Shown here: positions 10,333 to 18,638 of the stretch, one piece after another
How the letters are laid out: every line of letters begins with the position of its first letter
Position numbering within the stretch: position 1 is the first letter of the stretch
NCBI GenBank assembly: GCA_024220525.1
Contig: JAMYWO010000054.1
Span: 41,045 to 81,134, forward strand
Length of the DNA stretch: 40,090 bases
Source: Cochliopodium minus
Lineage: Eukaryota > Discosea > Himatismenida > Cochliopodiidae
Direction: 5' to 3'
The notes under the pieces: generated by a model
What the model was told of the DNA's origin: nothing
The model's input: only the letters and a program-made list of their open reading frames with translations
The model's database searches: none
Made by a program: the position numbers and the translations under genes

Positions 10333-11191
10333 CCAAGAATCGCATCGAAATGAAAACAAAAAATAAATTATTTAACTTTCTAATTAAGATATGTTATTCT
10401 CGGCATAATGAGTACCCACAAGATTTTTGCAATTTTTATAAAAAATATCACATATGTTGATTAATAATGATCCTCATCGATCATTTTTACTAACAATATA
10501 TCTCAACATAAGATACTCATTGAGATCCAAATTATCAGATTATCATTTGTATAAGTTGATTAATATTGATCCAATTATTGATCGAAAGCACGGAAAGAAA
10601 AGTTTGTCAAAGAGACAATAATGACTTGTTTGAATTCAAACAATTATTAAAATGTATCGCTTTTTTCTATTTTTGGTGCTATTGGTATTCCTGGATAAGA
10701 CATTGTCAACGATCTGCTAAAATATCTTGCTGCAGTTGTCTTTGGCCAAGCTCAAAAAGAAAATTTTATACCTTATCAATTCACAAAAATGACCGAAGAG
10801 GGATTCAAATGGGAAAGCGAGGGAAAAAGCAAAAAGTCTCCAAACCAAATGAGTGGGAAGAAAACATGGAACTTTAGAGGTCTATTTGACTTTGAGAACT
10901 ATCATTCCCTGCCTCACTGAAGAAGGAAGGAGAATGGAAAATAAGATATCTTCTAGAATTGATAATTTGCATCCAATTTCACTCTTACAGCCACTTTTTA
11001 ACTCTTTCTCAACCAAATTCGAGAATCCAAACTCTTTAGTACTCAAAAAAGTATTCAAAGAAAACGTCTCCAAAGTATTAACCCTCTACAATCACGGAAT
11101 CACTCATCATCTCCCCAGCTACACAGAAGAGGTGATAAATGAGAATAGAACTCCCATCCAAAACTCTACAGAGTACTCGAGACAAATGTAA
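10333..11191 (+). pseudogene. Decayed gene of unknown family, several frame changes
   Basis: Coding-like sequence moves between frames. One open piece (about 10333-10457) reads FNFLIKICYSRHNEYPQDF and hits TGA. The next (about 10457-10620) includes LINNDPHRSFLLTIYLNIRY. A third (to about 10652) includes DNNDLFEFKQLLK and can join across a 47-nt GT-AG intron (10653..10699) to a fourth that reads VNDLLKYLAAVVFGQAQ and ends in TGA near 10920. A fifth piece in another frame, 10920-11191, continues to VINENRTPIQNSTEYSRQM. Codon usage matches genuine genes nearby, so this looks like a recently disabled or mis-sequenced gene of about 250 residues. I do not recognise the family. Confidence 0.5.
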
Positions 11192-11489
11192 ATGTCTTTA
11201 GACTTACATCATGATCTACTTGTATACTTTCCTTGAAGTTGATATCTCAAATTCCATTATTTTATTAAGAGAATGAGTTTGCATTTAAAATTATTTAAAA
11301 ATAATGTTGAGAAAGTTTGATAATTTTATAAATAATTATAAAATTATTTAAAATTTCAGTATCTAGTCCATGGATCCAAAGAAAATGTTAATGTTTGTGA
11401 TCAAAGATGTATCATATTTTTGTGATTGAAAAATGTAGAGAAAAAAAAAAAAGTGAGTTTATTTTGGCTGAATTACAAAAAAAAATAAA
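11192..11489. other. Intergenic, no gene seen
   Basis: A/T-rich spacer with an A-run near 11440-11450 just ahead of a small ORF; nothing else supportable. Confidence 0.45.
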
Positions 11490-11663
11490 ATGAAGAATAA
11501 AGGAGATGTTAAATTTAGAGGAAAGAGGTCATATCGAGGTGTTAATATCAAAAAATCAATAGTGCCAAATTATCAAAGTATAAATCTTCATAATAATAAG
11601 AGATACATACCTTATAATCGAAAAACAAAATTAAAGAATAAGATCATTTTTGCTGGTATATAA
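11490..11663 (+). CDS. Small basic protein, 57 residues, hypothetical
   Basis: ATG at 11490 and TAA at 11661 bound a 57-residue ORF, beginning MKNKGDVKFRGKRSYRG and ending KNKIIFAGI. It is Lys/Arg/Asn/Tyr-rich with almost no acidic residues. An A-run just upstream of the ATG is typical of starts in this window. The G+C content and codon choice resemble real exons rather than the surrounding A/T spacer. No homologue recognised. It could be a nucleic-acid-binding peptide, a remnant exon or chance. Confidence 0.4.
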   Translation: MKNKGDVKFRGKRSYRGVNIKKSIVPNYQSINLHNNKRYIPYNRKTKLKNKIIFAGI

Positions 11664-11903
11664 AACAAATAAAATGGCAATTATAGTCTTTCCCATCATT
11701 TCAACTAAAATATTATCACAGCATTAGTATTATTAAATACCAAATATTTCAAACAATTCGTATAAAGATCGGGGATACAAAAAAAAAAAAAAAAATTCAG
11801 CCAATTTTATGAATTCTTTTATGAATTATTTCTCCTAAATGAGAATTTAAAAAGATTTCTGATTAAGAAAATTGAAATTAAAAAAAAAAAAAATTGAAAG
11901 CAA

Positions 11904-12311
11904 ATGAATACAGACGCAGATAATGGTGATTTGATCCATGTTGGCAAACTTTCGCCTAATATAGAAAATATTGATCAAAATCTCACTTTGCCAGAAAAGA
12001 AAAAAACAAGTTTATTTAAACGGATTCTCTTCAGGTCCAAAACCATAAGAATAATACCAATATGCATAAAAAAATATCCAAATGCATATGTCTTTATGGA
12101 CAGGGATAACAATTGTTATCAAATTTATGCAAATGATAAAGAGAATAAAAAAAATTCCAAAAAAGTAGAGGGATACCTCAAAAAAATTAACAAATCTAAA
12201 CTGATCATTAAATATCAACAACCCAAGCAAGATGACTACACTGAATATTTGAAAGGGATCAATGGAAATTGCTTTAAGATTATCACAAATTTTAATTTTA
12301 AACCTCTGTAG
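11904..12311 (+). CDS. Lineage-specific protein, paralogue A of inverted pair
   Basis: Single exon, 135 residues, starting MNTDADNGDLIHVGKLSPN. Three blocks are shared with the minus-strand gene at 12489..12875: HVGKLSP at the N-terminus, a central DRDNNCY after a basic/hydrophobic stretch, and KKVEGYLKKINKSKLI followed by a QPKQD motif. The F-K/R-P-L C-terminus is also shared. The alternation of short hydrophobic runs in the middle suggests a small beta-rich domain, but the family is unknown. An A-run precedes the ATG, and the two copies face each other tail to tail across 177 bp. Confidence 0.7.
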   Translation: MNTDADNGDLIHVGKLSPNIENIDQNLTLPEKKKTSLFKRILFRSKTIRIIPICIKKYPNAYVFMDRDNNCYQIYANDKENKKNSKKVEGYLKKINKSKLIIKYQQPKQDDYTEYLKGINGNCFKIITNFNFKPL

Positions 12312-12488
12312 GTTGATAAAGTTGCTCTTGAATCAAAGTATTAAAATAAAATATTATTAAATTGACTTTTTTTTTTTTCAAATATGAAATTTGTTTACAT
12401 AAAATAAAAATATTATGAAAGAAACTGATTTTATTTAAATTTTCGAGCCATAATAACATTTATGCTATCTACACTAGAAATTTTTTCT

Positions 12489-12875
12489 TTATAGTGGTCT
12501 AAATTTAAATTTGCTTATTATTCTCAAAGATTTATAATTGTTTTCCTTCAAGAAGTCCAAGCATTTATCTTGCTCGTCTTGCTTAGGTTGAAGATACTTG
12601 AAAATCAATTTGGATTTGTTAATTTTTTTAAGGTATCCCTCTACTTTTTTGGTTTGATTCCTTGTGAGATAGCAATTATTGTCTCTATCGACAAAGAGAT
12701 ATCCATTGAGGTACTTTTTAATTTTAATGGGTATCAGAATGATATGTTTAGCTAAAACCCTATCAAGAACACTTATTTTTCCAAACTCTGGAAGATTTTG
12801 ATCACAATTTTCTACATCAGGTGATAATTTTCCAACATGAATTTTCCAACCACCATTATCTGCATCTGATATCAT
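12489..12875 (-). CDS. Lineage-specific protein, paralogue B of inverted pair
   Basis: Single exon, 128 residues, starting MISDADNGGWKIHVGKLSPD. It aligns end to end with the plus-strand gene at 11904..12311. Identity is concentrated in DADNG, HVGKLSP, the DRDNNCY box, KKVEGYLKKINKSKLI and the final F-x-P-L. A central stretch rich in Lys/Asn in copy A (between DRDNNCY and KKVEGY) is shortened here. The stronger conservation of the second half marks the probable functional domain. Function is unknown. Confidence 0.7.
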   Translation of the reverse strand: MISDADNGGWKIHVGKLSPDVENCDQNLPEFGKISVLDRVLAKHIILIPIKIKKYLNGYLFVDRDNNCYLTRNQTKKVEGYLKKINKSKLIFKYLQPKQDEQDKCLDFLKENNYKSLRIISKFKFRPL

Positions 12876-13328
12876 TATATTTCAAATTTTTTTTTTTTTA
12901 TTTGCCCTTTGGATTGGAAAGGATTTTTAAATTTGAACTTACTGTTGTTACAATAAAAATTTGACTGTTAACTCATTTAAATTCCTTTTAAATTTATCGG
13001 AAACTGAATTGAAGGCAATAAATCAAAATAAAAATTCATGTGAATGCAAGCTCCTAATAATTGATTGTATAGAAATAATATACAAATAATTATGCATTCA
13101 GGTATCGTCAACTGGTATTGTGAGATCTAATCCAATTGTATCAATACTAAGTATTTCTTTTTAGAATGTGAGAAAGATAAAATTGAAAGGAATGAGAAAC
13201 AAGTCTCAATTTTTGATTATTATATTATAGTTTGCTCTTTTTCCTATTCTTTCAACAATCAATTTTGCCAATTTATCTTCAAAGAAAATTCATTTACATT
13301 TATGAAATACATTTATGTTAATATTTTC
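12876..13328. other. Spacer with an unexplained plus-strand open stretch
   Basis: On the plus strand, frame is open without an early ATG from about 13131 to TAA at 13374. It reads coding-like at first (KYFFLECEKDKIERNEKQ) and then becomes Phe/Cys-rich. A possible acceptor (ttcttttTAG at about 13154-13163) precedes ECEKDK. No partner exon was found. It overlaps the end of the small minus-strand ORF at 13329..13493. Confidence 0.3.
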
Positions 13329-13493
13329 TTAAAAGGGACTTCTTGCATTATCTCCTGTATGATGACTATTAAATAAACTTCTAATTCCTTCTGAAAGGAT
13401 TACATATCCTTTTGTAGTTTCATCCCAATATTTGACTTTCATCTTTAATTCTGTATCATGTTCATCTGATGAACATGATTGTCTTTTGGTCAT
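13329..13493 (-). CDS. Small hypothetical protein, 54 residues
   Basis: ATG at 13493 and TAA at 13329-13331. The protein starts MTKRQSCSSDEHDTELKMK and contains VKYWDETTKGYVILSEG. Composition is balanced and unlike the A/T spacer, suggesting a real small gene or a surviving exon. No family recognised. Confidence 0.35.
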   Translation of the reverse strand: MTKRQSCSSDEHDTELKMKVKYWDETTKGYVILSEGIRSLFNSHHTGDNARSPF

Positions 13494-13744
13494 GTTGTCA
13501 AGAAATTTGAATTAATTCAGAGGATCCTTCTTTGATATCTATTTTTCATTTTTTTTTTTTGAAAATTTTAAATTAATTGATCGATTGATTTTGAAGCCAT
13601 ATTAAAAAGAAGTTTATCTTGAGATATACATGAATATTATATTCTTTTTCATTTTTCCAAAGAGAAAAATATATAAAATAAAACTTAAAAAAAAATAACG
13701 CCAATAATATATATTAATTATATATTATAAGAGTGGGATATTAA

Positions 13745-15698
13745 ATGGAAATAGAGGCAATTCAAAATAATGATGTTCTTGAATTACAGGATTTCGTCCA
13801 GATGACCCCGGGTTTTAAATATGACGAAAAGAATGAAGAAAAGATAGTGGATGATGTATTTGATTTGAAAGGGAAAGACAATAATTATCAGTATTACAAA
13901 CAGTATTTTGTTGACAAAGGTAATTATATTAAATTGAGAAAAACCAAATATTATTTGGAATTTTTAAAACTTTAAAATATATTATTGAGTTTGATTTACT
14001 AAATTATTCTTATAATTCATTATTCATGAAAGAATGCATATTAAATGAATAATTAATGAATAATGAATAATGAATAATGACAATCAATTTTAAATGTGAT
14101 TATATTTTATACATGTATAAATCGATACAAATCGTATTTAAAATAAATATTTACTAAAATACAAAATATTTTTGTATTTTAAAAGATATAAGATATCATT
14201 GGACATGGATCTGCAAAGATGCCTGTATATCAATAGTCAAAGAAGATGATAAATACATCTCGTTGATAAGAAATAAAGAGAGGGATGAAAGGAGGGAGAT
14301 AGAGACAAATAAGGTGAAGGTGAGCTTTTTCAGAAAGATCTTCAAGATGGGGCCTAATCCCAAAACGATCTTGGAGAAACTGATGAATACAACGAAATTG
14401 CCCAATAAAATCAGATTGATACAAACAAATCAGTTTGTGAGGGAGCTAGAAAAATTCGAGAAGAAAAATACGATACAAGGATTCAAATTTGGCATCTTAT
14501 ATGCTCAAGAGGGGCAGACCAAGGAGGAAGAGATGCTCTCCAATACCAAGACCTCTAAGGATTACGACGATTTCTTGGAGTTTTTAGGCACCAAAATCAC
14601 TTTGAAGGGCTGGAATAGCTTCAGAGCGGGATTGGATGTCAAGAATGGAAGCACTGGTGATAATTCCTTGTTTACAGAATATAAAGTAAAAAAAAATAAT
14701 ATATTTTGAAGATCATTTTATAATCCTCGTATATTCATCATTTATCTTTGAAATGCTTTATTATAGGCAGATACTATTTCTCCCAAAAGTATATTTAACA
14801 ATATCTTTCCAATTTAACTGAAATTAATTTTTAATTTAATAAATTATTTTATTAAATCCTAATTCCACCCTATTTCATATCATACAAATCATTTTATTAT
14901 GCTTTATTTTTCTCATTTAGCATAATCCGATCATGTTCCATGTCTCCACTTTGCTCCCTTTCTCCAAGGAGAAGCAACAATTGGAGAGAAAAAGACATAT
15001 ATGTAATGATTTGGTCCTATTGGTGTTTCAAGAAGGTATAAAAATCAAAATTTTCCTATAAATGGGACCCAAATCAATCATCCTGTTTATAATATAAATC
15101 TTTATGGATTGTATAAACCAAATAAACACAGGATATATAATTTAATGTGAATAATTTAGAATAATCAATTCAGAATTAATATTATTGAATATAATAATAT
15201 TGAATGGAATCACATGTGGATAGAATTTTCAATACACCAATTGAAAATAAAAATTGTATATTCAGACACATTTATAATAAAAAAATTGATTCTCATTTTC
15301 ATTATAATATTTATGAAAACAAATTTAACTCTTTTTTTTTTTTTCACATGTTTTAATAAAATTCATTTTTAGGCGACCAACCATTCATCTCCTCCTCTAT
15401 CTCCTCCCGCATGGTCCACGTGATCTTTCTCATCAAACAACTCACCCCAAATCAACATAAGTTCGACACCAACGACACCTACTACTCCCTCACCGTCATC
15501 CGCAAGGAGGGAGTCCCTGCATTTGCTCCTATCGTCAAATCTCCTTCTATTTTCAAAAAAGGTGAAGAGTTTCGTGATCTTCTTTTCAAAAAACTTTTGA
15601 ACGCAGAGAGGGCTATTTATTCTGTTGATGCCATCTCTAAGAAGATGCTTTCCACTCGTTCTCTCTTGTTGGAGAACCTTGACTCCACTAATAAGTGA
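13745..15698 (+). CDS. RapGAP-domain GTPase-activating protein
   Basis: Exons are 13745..13919, 14186..14685, 14921..15035 and 15373..15698 (371 residues; phases agree and the total is a multiple of three). The protein is essentially the Rap/Ran-GAP fold. An N-terminal part ([12 protein letters not shown], then [16 protein letters not shown]) resembles the Rap1GAP dimerisation/entry region. Then come [18 protein letters not shown] and [20 protein letters not shown], then [21 protein letters not shown], and the catalytic helix [18 protein letters not shown] containing the Asn-thumb position (RHICND), then a C-terminal SMVHVIF-type strand region. It should accelerate GTP hydrolysis on a Rap-family small GTPase. 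It has none of the long regulatory extensions of animal Rap1GAP. The gene is convergent with the Hikeshi homologue, 234 bp away. Confidence 0.92.
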
Positions 15699-15932
15699 AG
15701 AGGAACTTTTTTTTTCTTTTTTTTTTCTTTCTTTCTTTGTTTTGGAGGGAGGAAAAAAAAAAAAAAACAAACTATCCTCTTTTCTTTCACTTTTTTTGAA
15801 TGTACATCCTTTATAATAGTATAATATAAAATAAAATAAAATTTTTTTTTAGAATAAAGTATGTTTTTTAAATTTAAATTTTTTTAATTTTTGTTTTTCT
15901 TTTTCTATTCACAAATAAAAAATGTTTTTGAT

Positions 15933-17110
15933 TCATTTTTCTTTCCAAAAGAGGGGATTGATGCTTATTTTTTGTTGAAACTTTTTGTACCAGCTTTCAA
16001 GTGTATTGGTTGGGATCACTTCATATGAAAAAATTAAAAATTAAAAAAAAATGAAGGAAAAAATTAAATTTACCTGAAACAGTATTATTGTTATTATTAT
16101 TATTAAAGTTGTTAAAATTGTTGAAGCTGTTATTTATGTTATTGTTATTTTGATCAGAATTCATGAAACTGGAGGGTACATTTTTGACGAAACCAACAGC
16201 GTAGTTGAAAAAATTTTCCATCATTTTGTGGATGAAGATGTTGTAGTCATTCGGAGTTGGGCTGGGTTTGTTTTGATTTTCATTGATGAACTTTGTAATG
16301 ATTGTTTTTTCTAAAAAAAAAATTATTTGAAAAAATTTTTAAAAAAAAAAATTATTTGAAAATATTATAAAAAAATATTTAAAAATATTTTTCAAATTTT
16401 TTAGTTACCTTTTTCTTTTTCTTTCTCTTTTTCTTTGGAGTTGATCTTTTTTTCTATCTCGGTGATGGTCTCAATGGACAAGCCTATCTGTATGGTGTAG
16501 TCTTCATTTTCGTCTGTCATCTCTGTTGTGTTCTTGTTGTTCTCATCGATTCCTTATTTTTTTTTTTAAAATAATAAATTTTTTTTTTGAAAAGTTTGTT
16601 CAACTTTGTAAAAAAAAAATCATTTCTATTTAAAAAGATTCACTTTTTAAATTTTGAATCTTTTTTTTTTTTGGTATTTATTTTATATGAATCTTTTTTT
16701 TTTTTGGTATTTATTTTATATGATTTTTATATTTTTTTTTTCGGTATTTATTTTATAGAAATATATTTCAGAATATGAATGTTGTGAACTAATATCCATT
16801 ATGAAATATCAGTATCAAATAATAGTCAATCTTTATCAATAAAATATTATAAAGGATTTAGCTTACCTGATATAAGAAAAATGGATGAAGGCTTATTATT
16901 GCTAAGAAATCCCAAATATGTCCATGTATTGGTATTGGGAAAAGAGATATAGATGGATCCCCCAAAGTTATCGGGGAATGGCTTTGTTCCAGTGAGGAAG
17001 AGGACGATATGCTGGATATTCCTGGCATTCTCCACTTTCCACATAAATTTGTTTTCATTCATTTGTTGAGGGAATTTAACCAATCTTGATGATACAATCA
17101 ATCCAAACAT
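15933..17110 (-). CDS. HIKESHI: Hikeshi (OPI10) homologue with poly-Asn insertion
   Basis: Exons are complement(16867..17110, 16409..16552, 16074..16310, 15933..16018); 711 nt, 236 residues. The start MFGLIVSSRLVKFPQQ, the middle HIVLFLTGTKPFPDNFGGSI and the YLGFLSNNKPSSIFLISG block are diagnostic of the Hikeshi/OPI10 (DUF775) family. The C-terminus, with ESWYKKFQQK and INPLFWK, matches the conserved C-terminal domain. Hikeshi carries Hsp70 into the nucleus during heat stress by binding FG-nucleoporins. Family members are about 190-200 residues. The excess here comes from an acidic/Lys linker ending KEKEKEKEK and a poly-Asn insert (runs such as NNNNNNN) in exon 3. The insert falls before the C-terminal domain, so the core should be intact. 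Confidence 0.93.
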
Positions 17111-17331
17111 TTTTTACAAATTAATTTTCAATTTTTTTTTTAATAGAATAGAATTTACATATATAAAAGTATCCAATTTGAGATGTGTTAATCAAATAAA
17201 TGAATTAATAAGAAATCAAATTGTAATATTTGAAAAGTTAATAATTATATTTTATATTCAGTGAAAAAAATAAATGAAATTTCTTTATATTTTTTTTATG
17301 AATATTTATAAAAAAAAAAAAAATTAAACTT

Positions 17332-17923
17332 TTAATTTTTATATTTAGAAACAAGCTCTTCAGTTAGATCCAGGTAGAAGTTGGGTTCATTGGGCGAGTA
17401 GTCCAAATAAACAAATGACTCGTTTTTCATGGGTACAGATGGTTCGATTTGGGTGCCCTTTAAAAAAATGTTTAAAAGAATTTAATAATTAAAATAAATA
17501 AAAAATTAATAAACAAAATAAATAAAAATAAAAATACTTCGTGGTATTCGTTGAAAGAAGTAATGGAAACAAAAGCAGGGGAGATGTCGATGACACGTTC
17601 AAACATGCTTCTATAATATTTCCCGTTAAGTCTTTCTTTCGTGTTTTTCTTGTTCCATGGTCTTTTTTTAAAGAATAATTAAATTTAATTTTTTAAAAGG
17701 AAATTACTTTTAAATAAATAAAAAAAAATTTACCTCTACAAGATCGTTACATTTTTTATTTTATTATTAAATTTTCTTAATTTATTTTTTATTTTAAATT
17801 TTTACGATTTGTTCGTCTTTGTAACCAGGACCGACGGCGGGGACGAAAATCAAATTTTCTTTCAAGGACCATTGATGGAGATCCTTCCAGTTACTCAAGG
17901 TGGATCCTTCTGTGAAACCCTCA
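17332..17923 (-). pseudogene. GH99 endo-mannosidase-like, C-terminal portion
   Basis: Exons are complement(17806..17923, 17734..17735, 17538..17661, 17332..17457). Family landmarks run in order: EGFTEGSTLSNWKDL, FVPAVGPGYKDEQI, RPWNKKNTKERLNGKYYRSM, SITSFNEYHEGTQIEPSVP and YLDYSPNEPNFYLDLTEEL. These match the second half of GH99 endo-alpha-mannosidases (MANEA type), including the catalytic-region E in NEYHEGTQIE. The expected I-R-P-W-N junction is recovered in canonical GT-AG splicing only if a 2-nt exon (AG, 17734-17735) is used. The first half of the enzyme is absent upstream on this strand. A middle piece lies inverted at 18097..18329, so the gene is broken by inversion or assembly. It would otherwise trim glucosylated mannose from N-glycans in the Golgi. 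Confidence 0.8.
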
Positions 17924-18096
17924 CTAAAAAAATTTTTTTATTAAAAATAAATTTTTATTAAAAGAAAAAAAATTTAAAATAAATTAAGAAAATTTATTTT
18001 TTATTTAAATATTAAAATGTTTTTACTACTAAAAAATTAAAAAGATTAAATTTGAAAATTATTAAAAAAAATTAATTTTTGACCTTGCAAAATAAG
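17924..18096. other. AT spacer at head-to-head junction of GH99 halves
   Basis: Pure A/T sequence separates the minus-strand C-terminal GH99 exons from the plus-strand middle exon. Neither the missing N-terminal domain nor the roughly 55-residue segment that should connect the two pieces is found here. The orientation breakpoint must lie in this interval. Confidence 0.6.
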
Positions 18097-18329
18097 TATA
18101 AAATCCGTCAAAACAACAACATACCGCTCCTGTTAGATGAAGCAAAGAATCACGGTCTCAAAGTCACCCTCCACATCGAGCCCTACAAGAACCCCGAGAG
18201 GAACGAAGAGAACTTCAGGGAGAGTGTCGCTTACATCTACCAAACCTACTTCTCCCATGAAGCTTTCTACAAATACAAAAACAAACCCTTCCTTTATGTA
18301 TACGACTCTTACCTCACCAATGAAGAAAG
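18097..18329 (+). pseudogene. GH99 endo-mannosidase-like middle exon, inverted
   Basis: One exon bounded by an acceptor (AATAAG) and a donor (AG/GTTTTT). It encodes LLLDEAKNHGLKVTLHIEPY, then SVAYIYQTYFSHEAFYKYKN, then KPFLYVYDSYLTNEE. These are the H-I-E-P-Y and Y-V-Y-D-S-Y signatures of GH99, upstream of the part encoded at 17332..17923 but on the opposite strand. The following intron (18330..18638) is a TTTATTTTA repeat. Splicing into the next acceptor (18639) would give S-W, which fits the family at that position, but then runs into TAG after three more codons. No complete enzyme can be made from this arrangement. Confidence 0.8.
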
Positions 18330-18330
18330 G

Positions 18331-18480
18331 TTTTTATTTATTTTATTTATTTTATTTATTTTATTTATTTTATTTATTTTATTTATTTTATTTATTTTAT
18401 TTATTTTATTCATTTTATTCATTTTATTCATTTTATTCATTTTATTATTATTTTATTCATTTTATTTATTTCTATTTTAT
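18331..18480 (+). repeat. 9-nt microsatellite (ATTTTATTT)n
   Basis: About fifteen units of ATTTTATTT, drifting to ATTTTATTC in the second half. The three-codon period produces an artefactual Leu-Phe-Ile repeat when translated. The same unit reappears at 40020-40090. Confidence 0.9.
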
Positions 18481-18638
18481 TTACTTTAATTTTATTTTTA
18501 TCAATTTTTTAAATTTTTTATCATTTGATTATTATTTTATTATTTTTGGAATTTTTTAATAAAATTTTTAATAAAATAAATTAAAAATTTTTTCAAATTT
18601 TCTTTAAAATTTATTCATTCATTGATTTAAACTTCTAG

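Noticed and set aside
15369-15770. Minus-strand ORF opposite the last RapGAP exon
   Set aside because: Shadow frame; the plus strand continues the RapGAP domain in phase.
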